Of a stretch of 64,000 nucleotides of DNA, positions 1 through 8,184 are shown piece after piece. The notes beneath the pieces are model-generated. The model did no database searches. It was not told where the DNA came from and saw only the letters and a list, made by a program, of their open reading frames with translations. Within the stretch, counting starts at the first letter, position 1. Each line of letters opens with the position of its first letter. This DNA is from Streptomyces fodineus (GTDB taxonomy: Bacteria > Actinomycetota > Actinomycetes > Streptomycetales > Streptomycetaceae), in NCBI RefSeq assembly GCF_001735805.1, contig NZ_CP017248.1, positions 6,076,001-6,140,000 of the forward strand, given 5' to 3'. The position numbers and the translations under genes were made by a program.

Positions 1-183
1 TCTGACGGTGATGGAGATTATGTGCAAATCCACCAAAAGGGGTGGCGACGCGCCGGTTTGATGATCTATTAGCGCATTCCATAAATCACCGCGAGCCGAC
101 CGCGTGGGGTCCCTGGACCGACGGCCGCCGGCCGGGCAAGCGCAGCGGAGAGCCCAATCCGGCCCACGACAAGCCCAACACCG

Positions 184-492
184 TTGGTCACACTTACCGA
201 ATGGGGCAGGACGGGAGCCCTCAGCTCGCAGTGGTGGTCGAAAGCGCCGGTAGGCACCGTGTGGTTTCGCCGCGCGCCCCGCGTTTCTGTGGACGAACTC
301 GCCCAACTCATCGACTCAGGCACCACCCCGGCCGAGGCCGCGCTGCGCGTCGCCGCGTCCACCCCAGGGGTGAATCGCGTGCTCTTGGGGTCCGGGCATG
401 CGCAACACTGGAAGGCCGCTCATCGCGTCTTCGCTCTACCGCCGCTCCCGGACGAGACCCTGCACGAGGTGATCGATGTTCTCGGCGCCTGA
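184..492 (+). pseudogene. Aldo/keto-reductase C-terminal remnant
   Basis: The last ~60 residues (an EAALRVAASTPGVNRVLLG-type strand-helix followed by PLPDETLHEV) look like the final helices of an aldo/keto reductase, the part after the NADPH-binding loop. The catalytic Asp-Tyr-Lys-His barrel is absent. Only about 102 codons are open, from a TTG, and the frame upstream has a stop at 82-84. Its end overlaps the phosphotransferase start by 17 nt, so it was probably the upstream member of a coupled pair. I infer a truncated gene. A short stand-alone protein cannot be excluded, because the fragment ends cleanly with its own stop. Confidence 0.45.
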
Positions 493-1312
493 CGACGCCA
501 CCGCCCAGCGCATGCGTAGCGCCAGGGCCATTGCGTGCACCACTCTCACCCTGACCGACCTCGCCGAGGAACCCATCTGGGGCTACGCCGGCCGGACCAT
601 CTCCGGTGCCGTGACCAGCGCGCAGGGCACCGGCTGGCTCCGCGTCGTCGCGGAGCACCCCGACAAGGCACACGGGAAACTCTGGGACGGCCCGAAGACC
701 GCCCAGGAGCTGCTTCCTCCAGTGATCCCCCGCCCTGTTCTCCACCGCGTCCACGACTGGCAGGCCGTCGGCTGGGCGTACCGGGCCGAGCTGTACCAGC
801 ACACGGACGCCACCGTCATCTCCCGCTCACCGGTCCTCGAACAGGACCCAGCCCTCCCCGAGGCGTGGTGGGCGCAGCTGCGGCTCGCACTCGACGCCCT
901 TGCCGAAGCTCCTACCGAACGCATCGCCGTACGGGAGGAGTACATCCGCCGGGTCGTCCCCGAATGCACAGGCTGCGAAGTCGGTCAGGTCGAGTGGTCC
1001 ACCGCCCATGGCGATTTCCACTGGTCCAATCTCGGCGGACCCGGCCTCACCATCCTCGACTGGGAAGGCTGGGGGCAGGCCCCGGTCGCCTTCGACGCCG
1101 CCCAGCTCTACCTCTACTCCCTCCACATCCCCGCCACGGCAGCCCGCGTCCGCCAGGCCCTCGGCCACATCCTCGACACCCCAGCCGCACGCGTGGCAGA
1201 ACTGACCATCTGCGCCCAGGTACTCCAGGCCGCCGACCGCACGCCGTTCTACAGGGAACTGGCGAGCCCGGTGAAGGCGTACCTGGAGGCGACGTACGAG
1301 AGGAGGAGGTGA
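476..1312 (+). CDS. APH-family phosphotransferase (small-molecule kinase)
   Basis: Predicted cytoplasmic kinase-fold enzyme of 278 aa that would transfer phosphate from ATP to a small hydroxylated substrate. The catalytic loop HGDFHWSNL (~residues 179-187, pattern HxDxxxxN) and the following LDWEGWG, holding the metal-binding Asp, are those of the aminoglycoside phosphotransferase / choline-kinase family. The N-terminal lobe is divergent and I see no clear nucleotide-binding loop. The ATG is preceded by GAGGT at 466-470 and lies inside the end of the aldo/keto-reductase remnant, suggesting translational coupling. The substrate is unknown. The family name does not imply antibiotic resistance, and homologues of this size are common beside XRE regulators in Streptomyces. 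Confidence 0.75.
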   Translation: MFSAPDDATAQRMRSARAIACTTLTLTDLAEEPIWGYAGRTISGAVTSAQGTGWLRVVAEHPDKAHGKLWDGPKTAQELLPPVIPRPVLHRVHDWQAVGWAYRAELYQHTDATVISRSPVLEQDPALPEAWWAQLRLALDALAEAPTERIAVREEYIRRVVPECTGCEVGQVEWSTAHGDFHWSNLGGPGLTILDWEGWGQAPVAFDAAQLYLYSLHIPATAARVRQALGHILDTPAARVAELTICAQVLQAADRTPFYRELASPVKAYLEATYERRR

Positions 1313-1407
1313 GAGTGGCTCAGCGGGTAAACCGGCGACCAGTACTCGGTCGTGTTGCCGCCGCTGTACGACGACTTGAACCAGACAAGATCGGTATCGG
1401 CCGTCAC
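1249..1407 (-). pseudogene. Truncated second DUF397 gene
   Basis: Starts with GTG overlapping the stop of the preceding DUF397 gene (GTGA), a typical tandem arrangement. It opens with the family signature VWFKSSYSGGN, but after about 20 residues the family sequence (normally CVEVA...VAVRDSKDP...W..F) is replaced by unrelated residues up to a stop 52 codons in. The loss of similarity coincides with the region abutting the convergent phosphotransferase gene, so a deletion or rearrangement joint probably lies near 1300-1350. Unlikely to be functional. Confidence 0.7.
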
Positions 1408-1604
1408 CCGTCCAGCAGGCCCCTTCGCAAAGCCGCGGTGAACGCGTGCCAGGCCTGCCCACTGACAGAGAGCACGGGCCCGCTGCTGACTTTGGAGTCG
1501 CGTACGAGGATGCTTTCGGTCATCCGCGCGCATTCAACACATTCCGTACCGCTGCCCCCGCTGTAAGTCGATGTGAACCAGCAGGGTGCGGACGGTCTGG
1601 TCAT
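1404..1604 (-). CDS. DUF397 domain protein
   Basis: A 66-aa protein with the complete DUF397 pattern: WFTSTYSGGSGTECVE, then ILVRDSKVSSGPVL and a terminal W-x-x-F helix (WHAFTAAL). DUF397 proteins are small actinobacterial partners of XRE regulators carrying DUF5753. Such pairs occur in whiJ/bldB-like developmental clusters and some have been described as toxin-antitoxin-like. The ATG overlaps the stop of the XRE gene by one base (TGATG), so the pair is translationally coupled. A truncated DUF397 copy follows directly. Which partner would be toxic cannot be read from the sequence. Confidence 0.85.
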   Translation of the reverse strand: MTRPSAPCWFTSTYSGGSGTECVECARMTESILVRDSKVSSGPVLSVSGQAWHAFTAALRRGLLDG

Positions 1605-2449
1605 CAGGACTCCTTGCTTATGCGGGTGATGAGCTCTGCTGAGGATTCCAGGTCGAGCGCCTGTGCGCTCAGATACTCAAACGCCAGCCTGTAGCGGTCA
1701 AGTTCCCCAGGCTTTTCCATGAAGAGCCCGCCGCCGAGGAGATCGACGTAGACCACGTCCAGTTCCCTCTTCGGTCCGCGGAGGACGGCGAAGCTGCCGA
1801 CGGCGGCTGCGTGGGCGCCCCTTGAGAACGGGAGTACCTGCACCGTGATGTGTGGTCGTTCGCTCAGCGCCCGCAGGTGCCGTAGTTGTTCCTGCATGAC
1901 TTCGCGTCCGCCGACGATGCGTCGGATTGCGGCCTCGTCGATCACGCACCAGATGTGCGGAGGGTCATCGCGGTCAAGGAGATCTTGCCTTTTCATGCGG
2001 ATGTCGACCATGTGCTGCACCTCCCGCTCGGGGCAGCCCACTTCGGAGGCGCGGTGGACCGCTTCGGCGTAGGCGCGGGTCTGCAAGAGGCCGGGCACGT
2101 ACATGCACGCGTAGTGGTCTTCTCGTACGACCTCGTCCTCTAGGGTCAGCATGAGGTTCATGGACTCGGGGATAGGGTCGGCGAGTGAGCGCCACCAGCC
2201 CTGGATCTTGGCCGCCTTGGCCAGCTCGACAAGTGCGAGGCGCTCCTCGTCTGAGGCACCGTACTCACGACAAAGGGCGTCTACCGTCGGCCACTTGACA
2301 GTTCCTTCCTTTGTCTCATAGCGGCTGAGGGTCGCCTTTGAGATACCGACGCGGGCGCCTGCCTCTTCAAGGGTCAGGCCTTTGGCCTCACGAAGACGTC
2401 GGAGGTCTGCGCCGAGCTGGCGCCTACGAGTGGTTGGTCCAACTGCCAT
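1604..2449 (-). CDS. XRE-family regulator with DUF5753 domain (WhiJ-like)
   Basis: 281-aa DNA-binding protein. Residues ~10-65 form an XRE/Cro helix-turn-helix (LRRLREAKGLTLEEAGARVG, then SKATLSRYE). Residues ~95-275 match DUF5753, including the YVPGLLQTRAYAEAV signature and a QVLPFSRGAH segment. This is the architecture of S. coelicolor WhiJ and its many paralogues, which act with a DUF397 protein and an ATPase-fold protein. Here the DUF397 gene is downstream and coupled, and the ATPase gene is divergent across a 200-bp region with direct and inverted repeats that are likely operators. Start: ATG at 2449; no strong ribosome-binding site is visible. Confidence 0.88.
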   Translation of the reverse strand: MAVGPTTRRRQLGADLRRLREAKGLTLEEAGARVGISKATLSRYETKEGTVKWPTVDALCREYGASDEERLALVELAKAAKIQGWWRSLADPIPESMNLMLTLEDEVVREDHYACMYVPGLLQTRAYAEAVHRASEVGCPEREVQHMVDIRMKRQDLLDRDDPPHIWCVIDEAAIRRIVGGREVMQEQLRHLRALSERPHITVQVLPFSRGAHAAAVGSFAVLRGPKRELDVVYVDLLGGGLFMEKPGELDRYRLAFEYLSAQALDLESSAELITRISKES

Positions 2450-2563
2450 GTCCTGGCCCTTCGCGTCGATCCGTTAGATCGTCCCGGTTGCCGTGGCGGA
2501 ACGGCAAGACGGTGTGCGCCGGGGGCGCGTGGGCTCCCTTCACGCTCCCGTCAACCTCGATGT

Positions 2564-2617
2564 GAGAGTTCCATTTTGAGAGTTCCAATGCAACTCTAAG
2601 TGCATCATTAGTTGCAC
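2564..2617. promoter_or_regulatory. Candidate XRE operator repeats in the divergent intergenic region
   Basis: GAGAGTTCCA occurs twice (2564-2573 and 2578-2587, 14-bp period). The second copy also forms an inverted repeat AGAGTT (2579-2584) / AACTCT (2592-2597), followed by GTGCA (2600-2604) / TGCAC (2613-2617). The block is strikingly AT-rich for this genome and lies between the divergent XRE and ATPase-fold genes, as expected for an autoregulatory operator. Binding is inferred. Confidence 0.45.
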
Positions 2618-2650
2618 CGCGCAACGCGACGTCCATGGGAGGGAGTTGGT

Positions 2651-3313
2651 GTGGGGTACAACGAGGCCAGTCCACCGAGGCAATCGTGGGATCTCCCGTT
2701 CACGGCAGAACCTGAGGAAGTAGCGACTCTTCGCCGTCTCATGCGTCTTCACCTGGGGCTGTGGGGACTGGAAGATGTGGTGGAGGCGGCACAACTGTGC
2801 GTGAGCGAGCTCGTGACCAACGTCATCACGCATGTGGGCCTCGGAACCCCGACCACGCTCGCCGTTTCCATGAACGGCACCTACGTGCGGATCGAGGTAC
2901 GCGACCCGGACACCCGCGCTTTGCCCACCTTGCTTGACGCGGGCATTGGCTCTGAAAGCGGCCGTGGAATGAGGCTTGTTGCGTCCATCGCTGCGCGCTG
3001 GGGTGTTGAGCTCCGAGCCCATCAGAAGGTGACGTGGTGTGAGCTCTCTACCGCGCCGGTCATGCCCTGCCCTGTGAACGACAGCCCACGCCTGAGCAGA
3101 GCGGAGGGATTGCTGGACCTCTACAAGGCCGAACAGTCGCCACGTGCGGCGAGTGCCGAGGGACACAGGCTGAGACTGGCCTGCGCGGAGGAGACAGCGA
3201 TCAACATCATCGCCGACCTCCTCCACTGGCTTCACGCTCACGGCCGCGATGCAGACGATGTGCTGGACCGGGCTCAAGCGCACTTTGAGGCAGGGACTGA
3301 CGTCCCGGCGTAA
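2651..3313 (+). CDS. GHKL ATPase-fold protein (anti-sigma-like ATP-binding protein)
   Basis: About 220 aa. Residues ~10-125 have the HATPase_c fold of SpoIIAB/RsbW-like kinases: an N-box (CVSELVTNVITH), a G1-like motif (VRDPDTRALP) and a G2 motif (ESGRGMRLV). The C-terminal ~90 residues are family-poor. In Streptomyces such proteins accompany WhiJ-type XRE and DUF397 genes and may act on an unidentified sigma or anti-sigma partner. I chose the GTG at 2651 because GGGAGG sits about 8 nt upstream; the ATG at 2612 is in frame but falls within the operator-rich leader and lacks a ribosome-binding site. Divergent from the XRE gene. Confidence 0.8.
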   Translation: MGYNEASPPRQSWDLPFTAEPEEVATLRRLMRLHLGLWGLEDVVEAAQLCVSELVTNVITHVGLGTPTTLAVSMNGTYVRIEVRDPDTRALPTLLDAGIGSESGRGMRLVASIAARWGVELRAHQKVTWCELSTAPVMPCPVNDSPRLSRAEGLLDLYKAEQSPRAASAEGHRLRLACAEETAINIIADLLHWLHAHGRDADDVLDRAQAHFEAGTDVPA

Positions 3314-3328
3314 CAGGCGTCCGCACTT

Positions 3329-6300
3329 TCATCCGCTGGAGATAGCGGCCGAGTACGACCACACATCGGCGGGGAGTTCATGCTGCAGATCCCAGGTGAT
3401 CACCATGGGCTTGCTGCCGGTGTGCTTCACGTAGGTGGCTGGGCCGAGCAGCATCCAAGGCTCGGACTTGCCGATGCTGTTGCGCTTGTAGCGGCGTAGG
3501 AACAGCAGGACATGGCTGCCCTGCTGGGCATGCCGCTGATAGCGCAGCCCCGTTGCGGAGTTCTCCGGCGTGGTGCTCTGCGACTCCCAGTGGAAGCGGG
3601 TGGGGCTGAGTGCGTAGTCCCTGTAGCGGACCGTAGGTGAGAAGTCCCGCTCGTCCTTCTCCAGGGTGATGAGCAGCGCGTCCGTCTTTATCTCTTCGAT
3701 CCAACGCACCCCTTGGCCGAAGTCTCTCGGCATCTGTCCACCCAACTGTGCCACTCCCAGGGCCGCAAGGATCTCGGAGCGGTTGTAGGCGCTGTGGACC
3801 TTCAGCGGGATGTGGCTGAGCGAACCGTCCAGAGGGATGGGAAAGTGGTCGGCTTCGGCGAGGATGTAGGACAGGACCTGTCGAAGTTCGTCTCGGACTA
3901 GCTGCTGGGTGCGCAGTGATTCAAGCCCCTGCTGGTAGCTGCTGAAGCCGCCGGCGTTGTCCCACAGGTTGAAAAAGAGCATGCGGGCGTACGTCTGGTC
4001 CTTGGGCGACAACGAGTCGTAGTCGGGCCCGTTCTCTTCGAGAAGGCGAAGGTAGGCCTGGACCCGCTCGGGGTCGTCTACGTGGAGGAACGCGTGAACG
4101 CGTTTGAGGAGGTCTGCTTCACCCGTCGGAGCAGCCTCCGCGATGAACCCTGCCTTGCGTAGCACCTTGGTCCATGAGTTGCCGCTCTTGTAAAGCTCCC
4201 TGATCTCGCGACGGCTCTCGCGCAGGTAGTCCGCCAACCTGGGAGTGCTGTAGCTCCTGGCCTCTTTCGCGAGCGTCGTGATGGTGGCCTTGAGCTGGGT
4301 GCGGATGTTGTCGAGGACAAGGTCCTTGGACTTACCCTCCAGGATGATCTGGCAACCGGAAGGCAGCTGGGGGAAGTCGCGCTCGATGCTGTCGACCAAG
4401 CGGTTGCGAGACAGGTTGGTCAGCGCTCGGAACTGCTCCTCGAAGCGGAACTCCGCACGGTGCTGACCGATGAAGTCGAGCACCGTCAGCACTGGCTTGT
4501 TCGGGGTACGGCGCAGTCCGCGCCCGAGCTGCTGGAGGAACACCGTCGCGCTGCTCGTAGGTCGCAGCAGGAGCAGGGTATCGACATCCGGGACGTCGAG
4601 TCCCTCGTTGAAGAGGTCGACGGAGAAGATCGCCTGGATGCGTCCGGCTTTGAGATCCTCCAGCGTGCGTTCACGTACGGCGGGAGCCGAGTCGCTGTCG
4701 AGGGCCTCGGCCTTGAAACCTGCCTCGCGGAAGCACCTGGCCATGAAGTGCGCATGCGCCTTGGTTACGCAGAAACCGAGGGCGCGCATAGAGCCCGGAT
4801 GAGCGATCTTGTCCTTGACCTGCTTGATGACGATGCGAGCCCGAGCGTGGTCGCCCGTGTAGAGATTGCCAAGTTCGTCTCGGTCGTAGGTGCCCGATCG
4901 CCAGTCAAGGTGGGTCAGATCGGTGCCGTCTGGGAGTCCGAAGTAGTGAAAGGGGCAGAGTAGGTCGTTCTCGAGTGCTTCCCAGAGCCGTAGCTCGGCG
5001 GCGATGCGCCCGCTGAAGAACTCGTCCTGCACGTTAAGCCCGTCCATCCGCTCCGGGGTCGCCGTGAGGCCGAGGAGTTCGGTTGGTCTGAAGTGCTCGA
5101 TCACGCGTCGGTACGTGTTCGCCGTTGCATGGTGGAACTCGTCGATGACGATGACGTCGAAGTGCTCGGGATCGAACTGCTCCAGGCGTTGGAGGTTGAG
5201 CGATTGGACGCTGGCGAAGACGTGCGTCCAATCGCGGGGCTCTTGACCGTTGTAAAGCAACTCGCCGAACGATGCGTTGTCCAAAACCTCACGATACGTC
5301 CGCAACGACTGCCTCAGGATCTCCTTGCGATGGGCGACGAAGAGCAGCCGCGGGAGCGCTCCGCCGAACTTGTCACGCAGGTTCCGATAGTCCAGGGCCG
5401 CCATGACGGTCTTGCCGGTGCCGGTAGCCGCGACTAGGAGATTCTGACGACGGCCGCGGATCTCACGCTCGACACGGAGGCGCTCCAGCATGTCCTTCTG
5501 GTGCGGGAGCGGATGCACTTCCAATCCGGACAGGCTGATCTTGAGCTCGCCGGCCGACCCGGTACCGCCCGCCTGAGCCAGCGCCTCCGCAAGTCGCTCG
5601 CCGTCGCGGACGGGGTCGTACGTCTCGAATGCCGCGTCGGCCCAGTAGGCGTCGAAGGTTGCCTCAAACTTGTCGAGCACCCTGGGAGTGGCGACCGACG
5701 ACAGCCGTACATTCCATTCCAGGCCGTCGAGCAGTGCGGCCTTCGACAGGTTGGAGCTGCCCACGTAGGCCGTGTCGAAGCCGGTGTTGCGCCGGAACAG
5801 CCATGCCTTGGCGTGCAGGCGCGTGGACCGGACTTCGTAGTTGACCTTCACCTCGGCACCGAACTCACGGACTAGGCGGTCCAAGGCGTAACGATCGGTG
5901 GCGCCGATATAGGTGGTCGTGATGACCCGGATCGGTACTCCCCGCTCCCGCGCCGCGCGCAGTGAGTCTTCGAGGACCCGTATGCCATACCACTTCACGA
6001 ACGCGCAGAGCAGGTCAATGCGGTCCGCAGTGGCCAGCTCCGCTCGCAACTCTGCGCCCAGGCTGGGGTCGTCTGGTGCGTTGGTGATCAACGCCGTCTC
6101 GGACAGAGGTGTGAGCGGGCGAATGGCGTAGACACCTGGCGCTTCACGCTCGGCAAGTGCGAGCAGTTGCCGAGGACCGTCAGCGATGGCGCCGCCCATC
6201 TCGTCCATGTCTGGATCTGGAGCGCTGGCGGCCAGCGAGCACATGATCTGGTTGGCGAGGGCGACCTGCTTCTCGTGGGGCAGTTGGCTCAGTTTGAGCC

Positions 6301-6478
6301 TCACGGCCTCACCGATGTGGCGGGCCAGCACATGCGGGGTGGACTCTTCACTGACCTCTGCATCGATGGCCTTCCAGCCCTGTGCGTCCAACTGCCTCAT
6401 CTGCGCCTGCAAGCGGTGGGTAACGAGCTGCTCGTACACACCCGAGACGGGCTGTGACAGATCCCCTGGTTGAGTCAC
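3329..6478 (-). CDS. PLD-nuclease / DEAD-box helicase / DUF3427 protein (putative defence enzyme)
   Basis: Large protein of 1049 aa from the GTG at 6478, preceded by a GGGGGG tract; an upstream ATG at 6508 lacks one. An N-terminal region is followed by a phospholipase-D-like domain with an HxK motif (RLHAKAWLF, ~residue 222) and GSSNLSKAAL. An SF2 helicase follows: Walker A AATGTGKT at ~350, Walker B VIVIDEFHH, motif III GLTATPERMDG, motif VI QQLGRGLRR. The C-terminal ~450 residues fit DUF3427. This architecture is found in restriction-like nuclease-helicases, often beside an HNH or SRA gene, and here an HNH fragment lies directly upstream on the other strand. G+C content is clearly below that of the core genes, consistent with transfer. 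Role in phage or plasmid defence is inferred. Confidence 0.82.
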   Translation of the reverse strand: MTQPGDLSQPVSGVYEQLVTHRLQAQMRQLDAQGWKAIDAEVSEESTPHVLARHIGEAVRLKLSQLPHEKQVALANQIMCSLAASAPDPDMDEMGGAIADGPRQLLALAEREAPGVYAIRPLTPLSETALITNAPDDPSLGAELRAELATADRIDLLCAFVKWYGIRVLEDSLRAARERGVPIRVITTTYIGATDRYALDRLVREFGAEVKVNYEVRSTRLHAKAWLFRRNTGFDTAYVGSSNLSKAALLDGLEWNVRLSSVATPRVLDKFEATFDAYWADAAFETYDPVRDGERLAEALAQAGGTGSAGELKISLSGLEVHPLPHQKDMLERLRVEREIRGRRQNLLVAATGTGKTVMAALDYRNLRDKFGGALPRLLFVAHRKEILRQSLRTYREVLDNASFGELLYNGQEPRDWTHVFASVQSLNLQRLEQFDPEHFDVIVIDEFHHATANTYRRVIEHFRPTELLGLTATPERMDGLNVQDEFFSGRIAAELRLWEALENDLLCPFHYFGLPDGTDLTHLDWRSGTYDRDELGNLYTGDHARARIVIKQVKDKIAHPGSMRALGFCVTKAHAHFMARCFREAGFKAEALDSDSAPAVRERTLEDLKAGRIQAIFSVDLFNEGLDVPDVDTLLLLRPTSSATVFLQQLGRGLRRTPNKPVLTVLDFIGQHRAEFRFEEQFRALTNLSRNRLVDSIERDFPQLPSGCQIILEGKSKDLVLDNIRTQLKATITTLAKEARSYSTPRLADYLRESRREIRELYKSGNSWTKVLRKAGFIAEAAPTGEADLLKRVHAFLHVDDPERVQAYLRLLEENGPDYDSLSPKDQTYARMLFFNLWDNAGGFSSYQQGLESLRTQQLVRDELRQVLSYILAEADHFPIPLDGSLSHIPLKVHSAYNRSEILAALGVAQLGGQMPRDFGQGVRWIEEIKTDALLITLEKDERDFSPTVRYRDYALSPTRFHWESQSTTPENSATGLRYQRHAQQGSHVLLFLRRYKRNSIGKSEPWMLLGPATYVKHTGSKPMVITWDLQHELPADVWSYSAAISSG

Positions 6479-6602
6479 GCGGGTCCCCCCTTGATCCCTA
6501 GACCGCATGACCAGTTGTAACAGGGACCACCGACAAGCCGTGGCAACTTACCGACGCTGCTCAACTCGATCGCACACCGGCAGCGAATCGGTCAAACAGT
6601 GA

Positions 6603-6869
6603 AATGCCCACATCCGTCCTCTGGGGAAGCCGCACAAAGGTCCGGACGTGGAGCCGAACGTCTTGTGTCTGTGCCCCAACTGTCATGTGCGACTTGATAT
6701 CGGTGCCATCGTCATAGACGACGAATGGTCGATCATCGTGCGGGCTGGGGCCTTGGGCGGGAACCTTCGGCCGAAGCTCAAGAGGCACCGGAAGCACAAG
6801 ATTCACTTGGACTACATTCGCTACCACCGTGAGTGGTGGCTGAGCCGGGTTGGCCCCGACGCGGAATAG
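6603..6869 (+). pseudogene. HNH endonuclease C-terminal remnant (SRA/YDG-HNH type)
   Basis: The open frame from 6603 encodes NAHIRPLGKPHKGPD, then EPNVLCLCPNCHVRLDIGA and a C-terminal YIRYHREWWL. This is the HNH core plus tail of the YDG/SRA-domain HNH endonucleases that cleave modified DNA in Streptomyces. A stop at 6600-6602 cuts it off immediately upstream, and no SRA domain or N-terminal half can be found back to the divergent helicase gene. An internal GTG at 6648 could start only a 73-residue stump without the first HNH histidine. I read it as the surviving 3' end of a Type IV-like restriction gene. Confidence 0.72.
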
Positions 6870-6893
6870 AGCGGCTGGCACCCATGGCCCTTC

Positions 6894-6948
6894 GGGCCGC
6901 CCTTGACCCGGGCCGTTCCAGCACGGGGAAGAAGCGAGCGGGCGGCCC
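6894..6948. repeat. Interrupted inverted repeat at the island edge
   Basis: GGGCCGCCC (6894-6902) and GGGCGGCCC (6940-6948) are perfect reverse complements 37 nt apart. They sit between the HNH remnant and the converging SEC-C gene. The repeat could form a bidirectional terminator, or mark the right boundary of the accessory patch. Confidence 0.4.
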
Positions 6949-6965
6949 GGGGCCTGGGGCCGGTG

Positions 6966-7976
6966 CTATGCGCCGTGGCATGCCTCATAGGTCTGGGGCG
7001 TGCCGCACCAGCACTCCGCCCCCCTCTGCGGCGGCCAAGCCACCGCCCGCCCCCGCGCCGCCAAGGTCGTCGCATACTGCGGCAGCAGGGTCGCGTCGGT
7101 CGGCGACGATCCCTCCGACGCCGCGAACGCCTCGTACGACGGGACCGTGCCCGTCACGATGCCCAGGTTGGCCGTGCCGGAGGAGGACAGCTCGCGCAGA
7201 GAGGACTCTATGGTCGCGAGGTGGGTCTCGTGGGACGGGTACTCCGTGGTGAGGGTCGGGTAGGCCGAGAGGAGTTCGGTCAGCTCACCCGCCGGCCAGT
7301 GCAACACCGCCACCGGGAACGGGCGGGAGAGGGCCTCTCTGTAGGCGCCCAGTTCGGCCTGGAGGCGGGTGATTTCCGCCAGGAGTTCGGCCGGGTTGTC
7401 CGAGCCCAGGGACCAGACCCGTTTCGGGTCGTGGAGTTCGTCCAGCGACACCGGGGACGTGTGGAGCGTGTCGGCCAGTGTGTCCCAGTCGTCGTGCGCC
7501 AGGCCCAGCATGCGGCGGACGCGGTGGCGGCCGTAGAGGAGGGGGTGGGTGGAGGGGGTGGGGTCCGTGCCCTCCGGCAGGAGCAGGGTCGCCGCCTCCG
7601 TGAAGGTCTCCGACGCCGCCTCCAGCTCGTCGTGCGACTCCAGGGACTCCGCGATGATCACCCAGGGCGCCGGGTCGCGCGGGGCGGTCAGCCGGATGCC
7701 CTCGATGATCGCCCTTGCCTCGGCCTCGTGGCCGTACTCCCAGAGGTTGGATGCCTTGAGGGCGCGGATCAGGGCGGGATTCTCCAGGCCGTCCGAAGAA
7801 GACAGCAGGCGGTCGTAGAGCGTGGTCGCGGCGGGGCGGTCGCCTGACAGTTCCAGGTGGGCCGCTGCCGTCAGAAGCAGGGCCTCGGCGTCCTCGGGAT
7901 ACAGTCCCGCGGTCCGCTCCAGGCGTGCCGCTTCGGCGGTGTGGTCGACGTTCTCGGCAGGCGTGTCGGGGCGCAT
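6966..7976 (-). CDS. TPR-like protein with C-terminal SEC-C-type metal-binding motif
   Basis: 336-aa predicted soluble protein. The N-terminal two-thirds are helical-repeat-like (ARLERTAGLYPEDAEALLL, then LSGDRPAATTLYDRLL), resembling tetratricopeptide units. The extreme C-terminus ECWCGTPQTYEACHGA fits the SEC-C zinc-binding pattern CxC-x8-CH known from the SecA tail. The product is conserved in Streptomyces, to my knowledge without assigned function. Start ATG at 7976 lacks a ribosome-binding site, but a TACGGT hexamer lies just upstream, compatible with a leaderless or very short-leader transcript. It converges on the HNH remnant and is the first core-type gene after the island. Confidence 0.75.
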   Translation of the reverse strand: MRPDTPAENVDHTAEAARLERTAGLYPEDAEALLLTAAAHLELSGDRPAATTLYDRLLSSSDGLENPALIRALKASNLWEYGHEAEARAIIEGIRLTAPRDPAPWVIIAESLESHDELEAASETFTEAATLLLPEGTDPTPSTHPLLYGRHRVRRMLGLAHDDWDTLADTLHTSPVSLDELHDPKRVWSLGSDNPAELLAEITRLQAELGAYREALSRPFPVAVLHWPAGELTELLSAYPTLTTEYPSHETHLATIESSLRELSSSGTANLGIVTGTVPSYEAFAASEGSSPTDATLLPQYATTLAARGRAVAWPPQRGAECWCGTPQTYEACHGA

Positions 7977-8184
7977 GGGGGACACCGTACTGCCGAGCGG
8001 TGGAGGATCGGCGTAAGTGCTGGCCAGAGGGCCAGAGGGGGAGGGGGCAGGGGGCAAGGAGCGGGGGGCAGAGGGTCAGGGGCCGGGGGTTCCGATCCCG
8101 TCGGGGAGCGAGACGCCTTGTGGCTATGGCCAGTTGCACGCGCTGCGCCTACCCTGCGGGCGGCTCCCGGGGAGGTGGGTGCGG

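Noticed and set aside
1..72. Open frame from the window edge to a TAG at 70-72 (23 codons)
   Set aside because: Too short and without recognisable motif to call the tail of a gene; could be chance.
476..1312. Aminoglycoside-resistance gene call
   Set aside because: Only the generic APH/choline-kinase catalytic loop is visible; the N-lobe does not match a known resistance enzyme.
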